Source: Dryas octopetala (lineage: Eukaryota > Streptophyta > Magnoliopsida > Rosales > Rosaceae). Taken from it: DNA of 64,000 bases. The notes beneath the pieces are model-generated. The model was not told where the DNA came from. It searched no databases and was given only the letters and a program-made list of their open reading frames with translations. This document shows, one piece after another, positions 11,051 to 21,510 of the stretch. The first letter of the stretch is position 1. Each line of letters begins with the position of its first letter. The translations under genes and the position numbers were made by a program. The DNA lies in NCBI GenBank assembly GCA_963921425.1, contig OY992832.1, positions 27,927,489 to 27,991,488 of the forward strand, given 5' to 3'.

Positions 11051-12228
11051 CTCCGCCCTCGCCGCCTCCCTTTGGTTTGCATTTCTGGGTTTTGCTGATA
11101 GTGGGTTTGCCGATACCGTTCCGACACCGCCTAGCTCCGACCGATGCCGAATGCATCGGATTCCGACTACCGTCGGCACGGTATCGGGGTCCAAAATCCT
11201 CCCTCTGCTCATTCTCGGTCGGAAGTCGGTATGTAGGTTTCGGTACGGTTACCGTGCCGAATCCACCCATACGATGGATCATGTAGAAAAGCAATTTAAT
11301 GTTCAAAGTCTAATTTTGAGTAGACATGATCGATTCAAGTACTCTTTAAGGCTTTCCGTTGTTTGTGAGCCTCGCTTGGTGTTTTTACATCTGTTGCCAA
11401 TCTCATTGCTTCAAGAAGTTTTATGATATACCAAGTTAGGTCAATATGCCACCATTCCAGACCCTGTCGAGCTGAGTATTCAAAAGCATGGTGATTATTG
11501 TGCCATCCTTCTTCAAATGCAAGGAATCCCAACTACCTAATTAAATAGTTGAAAAAACATATAAATTATATAACATCACCTAAAATTGCAATTGAATTAG
11601 TAAGTAGATTACTAGGTAACACAATATATATACCAGAGGTTCCTAGACAAATCACTGGTGTCCCATGCTTGATATCCCCACGTGTGGCCAGCCGAATTCA
11701 CTAACAAAGTGATGTGGAAAACAACTACTGTCCTCATCCCCTGAAATTATTAAGATATTAATTAATTAATCTTAAAAATTTCTATTACCAACAACTTGGC
11801 AGTGACATTATATTTGACTTCCCTCAAAGTTTTAGTGACTACATTGTTACTAACTAAATCATGATTATGCATCTTATATATAAGTTCATTAAATAGGAAA
11901 ATAGGAAGAGAGCTCACCATTCCCCAAACCAACCAGGGAAGTCCACCCACAGCATACAATATACCTCCAAGTGCAAGTAAATGTAGAACGATAGTGTGCT
12001 GAAGAAACCTATAGAATGGCTGCCTTTTCAAATCGTCAACATTCTTTAATCCTCCATACTGAAAATTAATTTCCCATTTAAAAGATTAACAAAATAAGTG
12101 GGAGTACCATTTGGGGAGAAATTAAGAGAGAAAGAAACAGACAAAAAATAAAGTATTTATACGTACTCTTCCAAAACGAGAATTACTATCGAGAATCCAA
12201 CCCATGTGACTAAACCAGAAACCCTTAA

Positions 12229-13644
12229 GGCCTCGTTTGTTTCACAGGACTGTCTTGGCTTGGACTAGCTATAGGGACTGGCATGGACTGGCTTGGCATG
12301 GATTAAGCTAGCTAAGAATTGCCTTTATGTTTGGTGTAGTGCAGGACTAACAACCTGGATAATGAAAATAGTCATGTCCTATGTTTGGTGCAGTGCAGGA
12401 CTAACAAGTTGGAAAATTAATTTTTGAAACAAAATCATAAATCCCCATATTTATTTATTTAGAATAAAAATGATATTTTTGTAAGAATAGATAAGAGGCA
12501 ATTATTATTCTTATTCAAATTTTGTATGATCATCAGCTTGCCCCGGCCAATTAATTTGAAATATCCAAGTCAATCACTTTGGTCTTTAGAAGTTAATAGA
12601 AGTTAGAGAATTAGGTCGATCTAGAAACTCAAAGAAAGTGAAAATTAATTATGCATGCAGCATGCCCCACTGCACTAACAGAGGGTGGCTAGCTAGCAAC
12701 AACGCCGGTCAACGCAGTGGAGGAGGTCGCCACCTCCTCTTTGACGCTCGGGGCAATCACGACACTTGAATCCTTGCGCGGGCGGCCCCGCTTCCGCTTC
12801 CTCTGCGCCACGTCAGCATCTGCAACCGAAACGAGGCCAACCGGGACGTCCCCGGTTGAAGGCTCCAGCGCAGCGGCGTCGTATTGATCGAGGCGGACGG
12901 GGACGGAAACGAGGTCGTTTTCACTGTGGGCATCGGAGGGGAAGAGTTGCTTCAGGAGGGCGATGATGTGGAGGCTCTCTCGGTCGAGAGGGGGTTGGGA
13001 ATGAAGGGGGGTTTGGCGGGGGAGGGTAGATTTGGAATTTGAAGCGAATTGGGAGTTGCGAGGGGCGAGGCGGAGGCGGGAGTAGGTCTGCTTGCGGCTG
13101 CCGGCGGATTCGTTGAAGACGGAGCGGTCGATTTTGGGGATTAAAACGTCTTCGTCGAAGCGACGGTTGGGGTGGGATGAGGAGGAATACGAGGTGAGGG
13201 AGAGGGAGTAGAGCTCAGATTGGGAGAGGAGGCGGAGGTCGATGAGAGGGAGGGACTCAAGGTGGAGGTGGTGGTTGTTTTGGTGGTCGACGACGGTGGC
13301 AAGCGCCATGGCATTGAGCAGAGAGAAAGAGTGTGTGTGTGACTGGCGTTGTTGCTGCACTGCGTTGACTGGCGTTGTTGCTGCAGGTAGAAGAAATGGG
13401 TTGGATTGCTGTAGAAGATGAAGTCGTGTTCTGATTTTTAAGTTTTGTCTTAGGTAGACCCAGCTAAGGAGGTTCTTAGCTAAACCTCCACATTTTCACG
13501 GGTTTCACTAAGCCCAACTAAGAAGCTCATTTAAGTTGGAGAGGATTCACTAAGCCCCGTGTTTTTTAATCCTAAGCTCACCAAACATGGGCTTAAAGTC
13601 TTAACTAAGCCAGTCCATGTTAAGAAGGTGAAACAAACAAGGCC
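12229..13644 (-). mobile_element. PIF/Harbinger-type element (1416 bp) carrying a host gene fragment
   Basis: The ends GGCCTCGTTTGTTTCAC and GTGAAACAAACAAGGCC are inverted repeats of 17 bp with one mismatch. A TAA trinucleotide flanks each end (12226-12228 and 13645-13647). A GGCC-type end with a TAA/TTA 3-bp duplication is the PIF/Harbinger signature. There is no transposase. The right half holds an open 223-codon frame of host origin (next entry) on the same strand as the disrupted desaturase. Words such as GTGCAGGACTAACAA are repeated near the left end. It lies in exon 2 of the desaturase. Confidence 0.88.
12689..13309 (-). pseudogene. MBD8: Captured N-terminal fragment of an MBD8-like methyl-CpG-binding-domain protein
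   Basis: The frame is open from 13360, but the likely original start is the ATG at 13309 in the context AATGCCATGGC, which reads MALATVV and then LESLPLIDLRLLSQSEL. Further on come PKIDRSVFNESAGSRKQTYS and LRLAPRN, which I recognise as the conserved N-terminal region of plant MBD8 proteins. An AT-hook, KRKRGRPRK, lies near residue 180. The frame stops 25 or so residues after the hook, and the methyl-binding domain is absent. There are no introns or internal stops over 207 codons. It lies inside the PIF/Harbinger element, so it is a transduplicated piece of a gene located elsewhere. The identification is from memory of the family, so moderate certainty. Confidence 0.6.
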
Positions 13645-14162
13645 TAAGGGGACTGTGAGCGTCTTTGTCTGTGTCAGTAAATTGGTGGTGGTATCGGTGT
13701 GTGCTCACCCATTCAATAGAACCACCCTGCAAACCCAAAAAACCAAACACAAATATTTTTTTCTCATAAAAAAACAAATAAATAATAATAATAATAGAAT
13801 GGGATCATTTGGCAAACGTACCTGAGCTGAGAGAGCCCCGCAATATGCAAACAAGTACTCAAGATATTTTGGAAGCCTGAAACTCCTGTGGGCAAGATTT
13901 CTATGGTAAGATAGAGTGACTCCGAAGCCGGTCATATAACCCAGTACTATGAACACCCAAAACGCAGACCAGCTGAAATAAAACGGTGCGAACAAAGCAA
14001 GAAAATGTATACTCAACAACACACCCGCCGTGACAATGTCTAGTAAATTCCACTTCCTCCCCCAAAACTCCGCGCAGGGAGTCAAGAGAATGGTGACCCA
14101 AATCTTGACAAGCTCCATAGCTTACACTTAATTGCACTCGATCGATCTGCTGGCTTATCAAT

Positions 14163-14173
14163 TCTATATATGG
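14163..14173 (-). promoter_or_regulatory. ADS: Possible TATA box of the desaturase
   Basis: On the minus strand CCATATATAG lies about 50 bp upstream of the desaturase ATG. Position and sequence suit a plant TATA box with a short leader. No other promoter element can be assigned. Confidence 0.35.
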
Positions 14174-14381
14174 CTTTACATTTGACGTTGCATGAAACTA
14201 GGTTTGGGTTCTGAAAGTTGGCCATTACTTATAGGCAAGTGTAATTTAATAGCTTTCTGCGCTGTTAGGTGCAATCATTAGGTTTACTTATTATCTCGCC
14301 CACAAATTTGAATTTGCCTTATGCCTCTTTTTCTCTACCAATATTTATAAGAGCCATTGATTCCGAAACCCTCTAAATGTA

Positions 14382-14703
14382 TGAGAATGTGGAGTGTTAT
14401 CTCATATTGGAAAAGTATAACTTTGCATAGTGGCTTATAAGGGTTTGGGCTACTCTTCTCATAGTCAATTAGTTTTGAGATGGATGCCTAGATTTCTTCA
14501 TGGTATCAGAGTAGGTTCGCCCACGTGTGTTAGGCCGAGTGGCCACACGTACTCCACGTCACCCAAAATAAGTTGTTCACGTGTTTGGCTTCAGTAACGC
14601 CACACGTACGGATGCATATGAGAATGTGGAGTGTTGTCTCACATTAGAAATGTATAACCTTGCATAGTGACTTTAAGGGTTTGAGCTACTCTTCAAAATA
14701 TCT
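14382..14703 (+). mobile_element. TRIM-like miniature LTR element
   Basis: A direct repeat beginning TGAGAATGTGGAGTGTT occurs at 14382 and 14619. The first copy (14382-14500) ends in CA and is followed at 14501 by TGGTATCAGAG, a methionine-tRNA primer-binding site. The second copy breaks off after about 85 bp. The interval of about 118 bp has no coding capacity. This is the layout of terminal-repeat retrotransposons in miniature, with a truncated 3' LTR. Confidence 0.65.
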
Positions 14704-15027
14704 TATGATTTATTAATCACTCCCATCTTTTTTCTTCTTTCGTTTTCCCAATTTTTCAATTCCTAGCAGTTTTCCGTTTTTTATCTTGCCCTTTTTTTTT
14801 TTTTTTTTTCTGCCGTTCAGTCTCGTTTACACAATTACATATTCAAATACATATGACACAAGTACACATTTAGAGTTGCATTTTTCTTTAGTTTTTTGTT
14901 ATTTGAATGTCATTCATCACTGATTACTGCCGAAAATAAATGGAAAAAAGCTGTGTCAGAAGACTCAGAACAGAATGAATTGGATTCTCATTTTTAATAA
15001 TTTAATATATTTTGAAGTGAAGAAAAC

Positions 15028-18000
15028 TGACAGAACCGTCCCCGGATTCCACGCTGAAACTCGGAGAGGTCCTGTGGGATCCAAAATCAAGGAAAATCCT
15101 ACCAAAAATTTAGCAGAACCTCTCCTGAAAATGGACTAACCCAAATTTATAAACCTGTAAAAACACTTCTAGATTTCTTCAACCACCTCTACCACAAACA
15201 AAACGAGTCCCAACCTCACTCACAAAACCAAAACCAAATAGTTCTTATTCACCAAAGCACATGATAATCAGAGCATAACTAAACTCCATTTACAAAATAA
15301 AAGTTAATTCTACAACTTAAAGGAAATGACGCTGAAGAGCTGAAAGTCCTGCCTCGACGTGGTATGGTCCAACCTCAGTGATCTATAACACCTGGGGGGG
15401 AAAATGTTATAAACAAAAATAAAGAAAAATGTGAGATAACTCTCAGTGAGTGGACAAAATAAACTTCAAAACCTTTCATTTGATAATCATTTATAAAACT
15501 GTTCATTCTCTTTGAAAACCCCCAATTTTAAAAGCCATTTCACAAATCTATTTCAAAATCAATCTTTGAAAATAGTAAGTTCTTAAACTGAAATCGATAC
15601 TGAAAATCAATAAAACTGCTCAACTGAAATCGTCGTACTTAAAAACCCTTGCTGTCATAAACTCATCACTTAAAATATTTTTTTATCTAATGAAGTTTTT
15701 AGCAGAAACATTGGCCATATAAGTACCCAATTGACAGGCTCCACATTGGTACCGTACAAGACCGTCGCACCAAGTGGACCGTCTACATAACCTTCCACCC
15801 GCACCGTCGTAATGCAGTCATGCGAGTGGAATTACGGTGTCCCTTGTATCGTCGTAACGCCGTCATACAAGTGGACTTAATGGTGGCCCTTGTACCGTCG
15901 AATCGCCGTCATACAATAAGCCAAAGTGTCGTACGTGCACGTAGATTTGCCCTTCCACCCGCACTGTCGCAACGCCGTCATGCGAGTGGACTTAGGGTGT
16001 CCCTTGTACCGTCGTAACGCCGTCATACAAGAGGACTTACGATGGCCTTTGTACCGTCGAATCGCCGTCGTACAATAAGCCAAGATGTCTTACGTGCACA
16101 TAGACTACCCCCAAAGGGCGAGGCATCCCGGCACACGGCCCAAAGCCTATGTGTGTGCCGTGATGGGTCCCAAAGACCTGTCTGTAACCATATCGAAGCT
16201 GGGTACTTATACGGCGTTTAAAAATCATCATACTAAATTATCTCAAACCACTCAAAATAATCTTTATGCTGAAAATAAATCTTAAATTTCCCACACATTT
16301 CACAATCGACTCGAGTTTAAGCAAGTCCTTGGAATCGATAAAATTGTCACGTTTGTAAAGTTTATATCTCACAACTAGTAAAATCAAATTAAAGTATCAA
16401 TTCTCAAATAACAATCATTTTATAAATTAAAACTTAAAATGAAAACCTCTATTGAAAACAATTCATTCCTTTGATAAGAATTTAAGATAGAAACATTAAT
16501 TTGACCAAGAAAAAGGCATACTTTGAAAATCATAACTCATATATATATACGGGTCAATTCCCAAGATCTTTCAACTTAAACCATACTTAGATAAATCAAG
16601 AGGGTATTTATTTATAAGGCATGCAAAACATTTCAAAAGTAAGTGTCCACTCAAAGATCCAGAATAAATCCCAAACTTAAAAAGAAACTTGTCCGACAAT
16701 GTAAAACCTATTCGCTCTCCAAAATTTTCTTTTTAATTTAATTTAGGTAATTAGGAACAAAGTATTCTCAAAATCTCCAATCACGTTCCGTTCCGTTTCT
16801 CGAGAGTTACGTAAAATGACCAAACTACCCTTAGAACTTAACCAAAGGTTTAGGGTTTACACAAACGTTATCTCGAAACTAAATCGATTAGTTTTAGTGA
16901 AATGAATACGAATGCCCTCAACAATAAAATACCAAATTAAGGTTTCAGGTTTCGGATTTCGGGTTCAATAATCGAAGTGGCATCGGGTTACAAAATTCTC
17001 CCGAGCCAACGTACCTGTTAAGACCAGACAACCAACAATACAGAATAAATTCTTCAATTAGTTATTAAACAACCGAAACGAGCAGTCAACCACCACACAC
17101 GGTAGCTGCCCGACCACAAACAACACACAAAATAATCCCAATCAATCACCGAACCTAAAGATAAGCTACTACAATCGTAGAGAAGTTGAACAATACGAAG
17201 AAAAAACATCCAACCCGCTGCCACAAGTGGCAGAGCCGATGGTGGCAGTGGCAGCACAAGCTTAGAAATACCCAAATTCAACTCTAAATAATTCTAATAA
17301 TGTAATAGAACCTTCAATTGCACAAAAACAATTCCATTTCAAGTCCAATATCAAGAAATTCGAAATAAGGATAATCCCTAAAATTGAATTTCTAAAATCT
17401 CAAAATTGAACATCAACACCTTAGGGGAAGGATCTCTCGTACCTAGAGGATCATTTTTGACAACTGGATCGACGGCCAATTATCGCCGGAAACGGCCGAA
17501 ATCGACGGCGGAAGCTGGCGGCTGACTTGGCTTCCCGAGCTCATTGCTCCGTCGTGGAGCTTCGTCTGGACAAACGGAGCCCATGGTTGAACTCGCCGTG
17601 GTGAAAGGAAGAGGACCCAGTAGGTCTGGTGTCCCGTCGTCGCCGGAAAAATGAGGTCGCCGGCGGTGCGCTGGGTTTTCTCTCGGCTGTTCCTGCGCGT
17701 GGAAGAGCTCGTCAGTGCAAGGAAGACTCGGGGGAGGATGGCCGGCGTCTGGGGGTCACGTCAGTGGCCTTCGACCGTCGTGGGTTGGCTGGCGAAGGTG
17801 AATTCTCACCGGAGCTGGCTGTGCGCAGGGAGAGGAAAGAGAATGAAGAGAGAGAGTCAGGGAGAGAGAAATAAAAAGAGAGAGAGAATATTCTAGAGAG
17901 AGAGAGAGAAACTTTTTAAAAAAATCTGATTTTTTTAAACCCAATTTGTCAATTTTACGAAATTGCCCCTCACTTCAAACGTCCATATCTCTCAAACCGT

Positions 18001-18277
18001 AACTCTGATTTATGCGTGCTTCGTGTCTACGAACTCGTGGATTCGAGACCTATCCAACATGCTCAAAGTCAAAGACGAAAGCCCACTAATTTTGAAAGTC
18101 AACTTTGGGGTCAAGTCTAATTTAAAAATAAATCCTAAATATTTATTTCTCAATAAACTCCCAAAGTAAAAACAAAAATTTTCCAAGGTTGCAAAAACTG
18201 AACCTCCTTGAAATGCTCTTAAAACCAAAGTTAAATAAAATTTAAACTTCTAGTAAAATTTGGGTCGGGTTGTTACA
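15028..18277 (-). mobile_element. Solo gypsy LTR (3.25 kb), inverted
   Basis: Read on the minus strand it starts TGTAACAACCCGACCC and ends GGACGGTTCTGTCA, like the LTRs at 3770 and 8251. The duplication AAAAC flanks it at 15023-15027 and 18278-18282. There is no internal region or partner LTR, so it is a solo LTR, the product expected from recombination between two LTRs. The CT-rich/GC-rich block and a minisatellite are in the matching places. Confidence 0.88.
15740..16090. repeat. Minisatellite inside the solo LTR
   Basis: About seven imperfect units with the words ACCGTCGTAACGCCGTC and CATACAAG. Many units contain CTTGTA and TACAAG as opposed arms. The array lies about 710 bp from the LTR 3' end, nearly the same distance as the 49-bp array in the LTR at 3770, but the two repeat sequences are different. 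Confidence 0.85.
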
Positions 18278-18888
18278 AAAACTCACAGTTAGTAGTTAAG
18301 TACTAATTACTTGGACAGACTAAGTTAAAGAGAGTGATCGATATATGGAGCTGGTAAAAAAAAAAAACAAAAGAATGTCATTCATCACTGATTCCTGCCG
18401 AAAGTAAATGGAAGAAAGCTGTGTCAGGATGAATTGGACTCTCATTTTTGCTAATTTAATATATTTTGAAGTGAAGAAAACTCACAGTTAGTAGTTACGT
18501 ACGAATTACTTAGACCGACTGAGTTAAAGAGAGTGATGGAGCTGGAAGAGGTAGAGGCCTTCAGGTCAATTACAATGATGCGCAATTATATCCTAATGAT
18601 CGACTTCAATGAATTGCAAACAGACGGCTAGTTTCAATCTTTCACACACCGAGAAGATAAAGAACGAAAGAGGTGGTAATAAAGATTTACTTTGGTCTCC
18701 CTATACTGAAGAAAGAAAACAAGAACGTACTAGGCCGAGATGATTTACAGCTTAGAGTTATTCCAACTTTAGGCCAACAAAGAAGAAATATATATATTCT
18801 GATGTTTGCACAAGAAATTGTAAAGAGCTCAGAGATTTTGCTGCACTTTGAGCTTGAGTCTAAAAGAATCATACGACCGAAAAACTCA

Positions 18889-19219
18889 GGGTCTGTTTGG
18901 TATTCTATTTAAAAAAAAAACAAAAAATACAAAAAAACAAGTTTTAGTCAAGAAAACGTGTTTAGTAGACTTTTTTCAAAAACAGTTTTTAGAAAAAAAT
19001 TCAAAAACATGCCTCTCTTTAAAAATGATAAAACATTTTTTTTTTTTTTTTACACTTCCTTCTTTCTTTACTGTTATCATTTTTAAAATTTAAAATTGTT
19101 TTCAAATTTCATACCAAACACGTTTTCAAATTTAAAAAATTGATTTGAAAACTCACATTTAAAAAAATAAATCTTAATTTTTGAAAAGAAAATTTGAGTA
19201 GAATACCAAGCGGGTCTTT
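18889..19219. mobile_element. MITE with GGTATTCTA-type inverted ends
   Basis: The left end reads GGGTCTGTTTGGTATTCTA and the right end, in reverse complement, GACCCGCTTGGTATTCTAC. The interior is A/T-homopolymer-rich without coding capacity. A target duplication is not clear, so the superfamily (hAT is likely from the end sequence) is unsure. The flank 18561-18888 has no recognisable gene. Confidence 0.55.
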
Positions 19220-19460
19220 AAAGATCGAGATAGAAGAAAAAAGGGGATCGTGCAACAAGAGCTAGGCCATGATCATAACAGCCAAGAAGGAGCCAAATCT
19301 TTCATTGTGTGCAATAAAACAAACAACACAAAGGTTTACTAGCCTAAGTGTTGGCCTGGTCGAGAAACAAAGGAAATATTAGACAATATTCTCGGTCTCT
19401 CCCTCGTGGTCAATACTTACAGTTGAACAATTCTTTCATGTTGGCCTTATCGATCTCTTT

Positions 19461-21510
19461 CACTATAAGAAAAAGTAGTTTAGGTGACGAATTAGCTAAA
19501 TTAATTTGAAAATATTTTGTAGCTCAAACCTTTATGGGTTTAGGCAACGAATATGAGGTTCGTCGTTACGCACCAAAATGGTCTTGGCGCAATACTTTGG
19601 GGGACTAATCTACATATTCGTCGCTCAAAGTCCTTTTAGGCGACGCTTTCGTCACCTAAAGTCTCTTTTAGCGACAAATAAATTTCGTCACCCAAAAATC
19701 CCTTAGGCGACGAATGTCTAATTTCGTCGCCTAAGGGGACATGGGAGACAAATCAATGCATTTTTTGTTTGCATTTTTATGTATGTATAAGCATACGATG
19801 CAGTCGTATGTGCTTTCAACGATTCGAACCGTTCATTTTTTAGTTCTTCACTCAAAAATCATTTATGCAAAAAATTAGCCCAATCAGAGATGTAGAAGTT
19901 AAGTAACGGTGGTCGAACTTATAAACGATCGTGATTTTTCTAATGATAATCGAATGGATAGATAAATTCCGATTTGGCCGATTTTTTTGCAAGGATGATA
20001 TTTGAGTAAGAACATAGAAAATGAACGCTTTGATCGTTCAAATCAAGTTTTGGTCTTCACAATTATTGAAACGACAATGTTTAAACAAAAAAGTTAATAG
20101 AATTATACTCTTCAAGTGTATTTATATGTAGAAACTCACATGTCGATTTTGTTTCCAACGATCCGAACTGTTAATTTTTTAGTTCTCCACTTAAAGATTA
20201 TCTTTGCAAAAATTTAGCTCAATCAGAGATGTAAAAGTTAGGTAACGGTTGTCGAACTTATGAACGATCGTGGTTTTTCTAATGATAATCAAATGGGGAG
20301 ATAAATTCCGATTTGGCTGATTTTTTGCAGAGATGATCTTTGAGTATAAACATAGAAAATGAACGACTCCGATTATCTGATTGTTGAAATCACGTTGTGG
20401 TCTTCACAATTATTGAAATGGCAAGGTTTAAACGAAAAAGTAAATAGATTATACTGTTCAAGTGTATTTATATGTAGAAGCTCACATTTTGATCGTGTTT
20501 CCAACAATTCGAACTATTTGTTTTTTAGTTCTCCACTCAAAGATTATCCCTGCAAAAATTAACTCAATCGGAGATGTAGAAGTGAGGTAACGGTGGTCGA
20601 ATTTATAAATGATCGTGGTTTTTCTAATGATAAATGAACGGGTAGATGAATTATAATTTTGCTGGTTTTTTGCAAGATTGATTTTTGAGTACGAACATAG
20701 AAAATGAATAGCTTTGATCATTGAATTTGGGTAACGGTAATCGAATTTATTGATATAATAAACGAAATTCCAATTTCGTCTCCCAAGGCCCTTTTGGAAG
20801 ACAAAATGGGTTTGTTGCCTAAGGTGTGAAAAATGGGCGGGTGAATTCCTACAAAAAGATTCAAAACTTTAAGCAACGAAAATAACTTCATCGCCTAAAG
20901 TTCTGAATATTTTTTAATTAACCCCACCCTCGAGATCCCCTTCTCTTCTATCTTATTCTCCTTTTCTCTCGCAGCCTCCCCCGCAGCCTCTCCCCTCTCC
21001 TCCAGCTCAAATTTCTTCCTCCCTCCCCTCTCTTCCCCAACTGTCGTCCTCTTCGACCGCCGCCATCTGGTTCCCTCCGAACCCCTAGCCCCAAAACGTA
21101 CCCACCAGCCCCAAAACCCACTCTCTCTCTCTCTCTCTGCCTCACTTTTTCTCACATCTTTGTCTGCCTTCCGTCTCCTGAGCCATCTTCTTCTTCCTCC
21201 ATCTATCTTCGACCTCCGCCCTCGAGCCCATTTGAACCCCCTCCCCCTCAGTTTCTTTCTCCTCTATCCCCTCCGCCCCCCTCCCCTCCCACCGCTGTCT
21301 CCTTGTTCTCTCTGCCACCACGAAAACCCAACCCCCAGCACCATCACCGCCCTTCCAATTGGGTTTTTTAATATTTTGGGTAATTTATGTTTTTTTTTTT
21401 TTCATTTTTTGGGGTTTTTAATTTCTATTTTGTTAATTATTATTATTAGAATTTTCTTGGACGCGTCTCCCAAATTAGTTTCCCAAGGTAGACTTAAGCG
21501 ATGAAATCAT
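19461..21510 (+). mobile_element. Truncated CACTA (En/Spm) element, 5' part
   Basis: Starts CACTATAAGAAAAA, followed by many copies of the subterminal word family CGTCGCCCAAA/TTTAGGCGACGAA. From about 19800 to 20760 there are about three units of a ~340-bp tandem repeat containing GATCCGAAC and AGAGATGTAGAAGTTA. A CT-rich leader-like block (20920-21350) then resembles the position of the leader in the large CACTA at 25-35 kb. A few subterminal words (GCGTCTCCCAAATTAG) reappear at about 21470. No transposase and no 3' terminal repeat are present. It is a deletion relative of the larger element. Confidence 0.75.

Larger units (their letters stand above)
3650..11271. mobile_element. hAT-type DNA transposon, non-autonomous, split by a gypsy element
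   Basis: An exact 8-bp direct repeat, CGATGGAT, flanks the element at 3642-3649 and 11272-11279. The ends are imperfect inverted repeats: TAGGGCTGGGTTT on the left and TATGGGTGGATTC on the right, read in reverse complement. An 8-bp duplication with a TAGGG-type end fits the hAT superfamily. Both subterminal regions are dense in ACCGATACCG-like words. Without the nested gypsy element (3770-9054) it is about 2.3 kb and holds no transposase. The identical bases extend to 11 (ATACGATGGAT), so a Mutator-type 9-11-bp duplication is an alternative reading. It lies just 3' of the desaturase stop codon. Confidence 0.7.
11335..14118 (-). pseudogene. ADS: Acyl-lipid delta-9 desaturase (ADS family), five exons, disrupted
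   Basis: The family introduces a double bond at carbon 9 of lipid-bound acyl chains in the ER or plastid. Exons on the minus strand are 14118-13822, 13726-13645 continuing at 12225-12167, 12058-11918, 11740-11634 and 11536-11335. All junctions are GT-AG and the phases agree. Spliced, they give 296 codons, the usual family length. The three histidine boxes are present: HRNLAHRSF in exon 1, HRYHHQF in exon 2 and WHNNHHAFEYS in exon 5. There is no transit peptide ahead of MELVKIW, which suggests the ER-type form. Two lesions are visible. A PIF/Harbinger element splits exon 2 within the codons for S-P-L-K-G. Codon 2 of exon 5 is TAG (11535-11533) where the family has tryptophan (WW pair). Removing the element and one TAA copy restores the frame, but the TAG remains. 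Confidence 0.92.
14905..18560. repeat. Tandem duplication of ~200 bp, one copy split by a solo LTR
   Basis: The unit begins GAATGTCATTCATCACTGAT and ends in GGAGCTGG. The first copy is 14905-15027 plus 18283-18355; the second is 18373-18560. The solo LTR (15028-18277) interrupts only the first copy, exactly inside the shared word GAAGAAAACTCACAG. The second half of the unit is the same sequence that forms the inverted arms at 9-134 and 2578-2703. Confidence 0.75.

Noticed and set aside
3639-11279. Mutator-type 11-bp duplication ATACGATGGAT
   Set aside because: The terminal bases fit a hAT end better (TAGGG/TATGGG), which assigns 8 bp to the duplication and the rest to the element; kept only as an alternative.
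16085-16285. 66-residue frame in the solo LTR
   Set aside because: It has no domain and lies in LTR minisatellite and flanking sequence.
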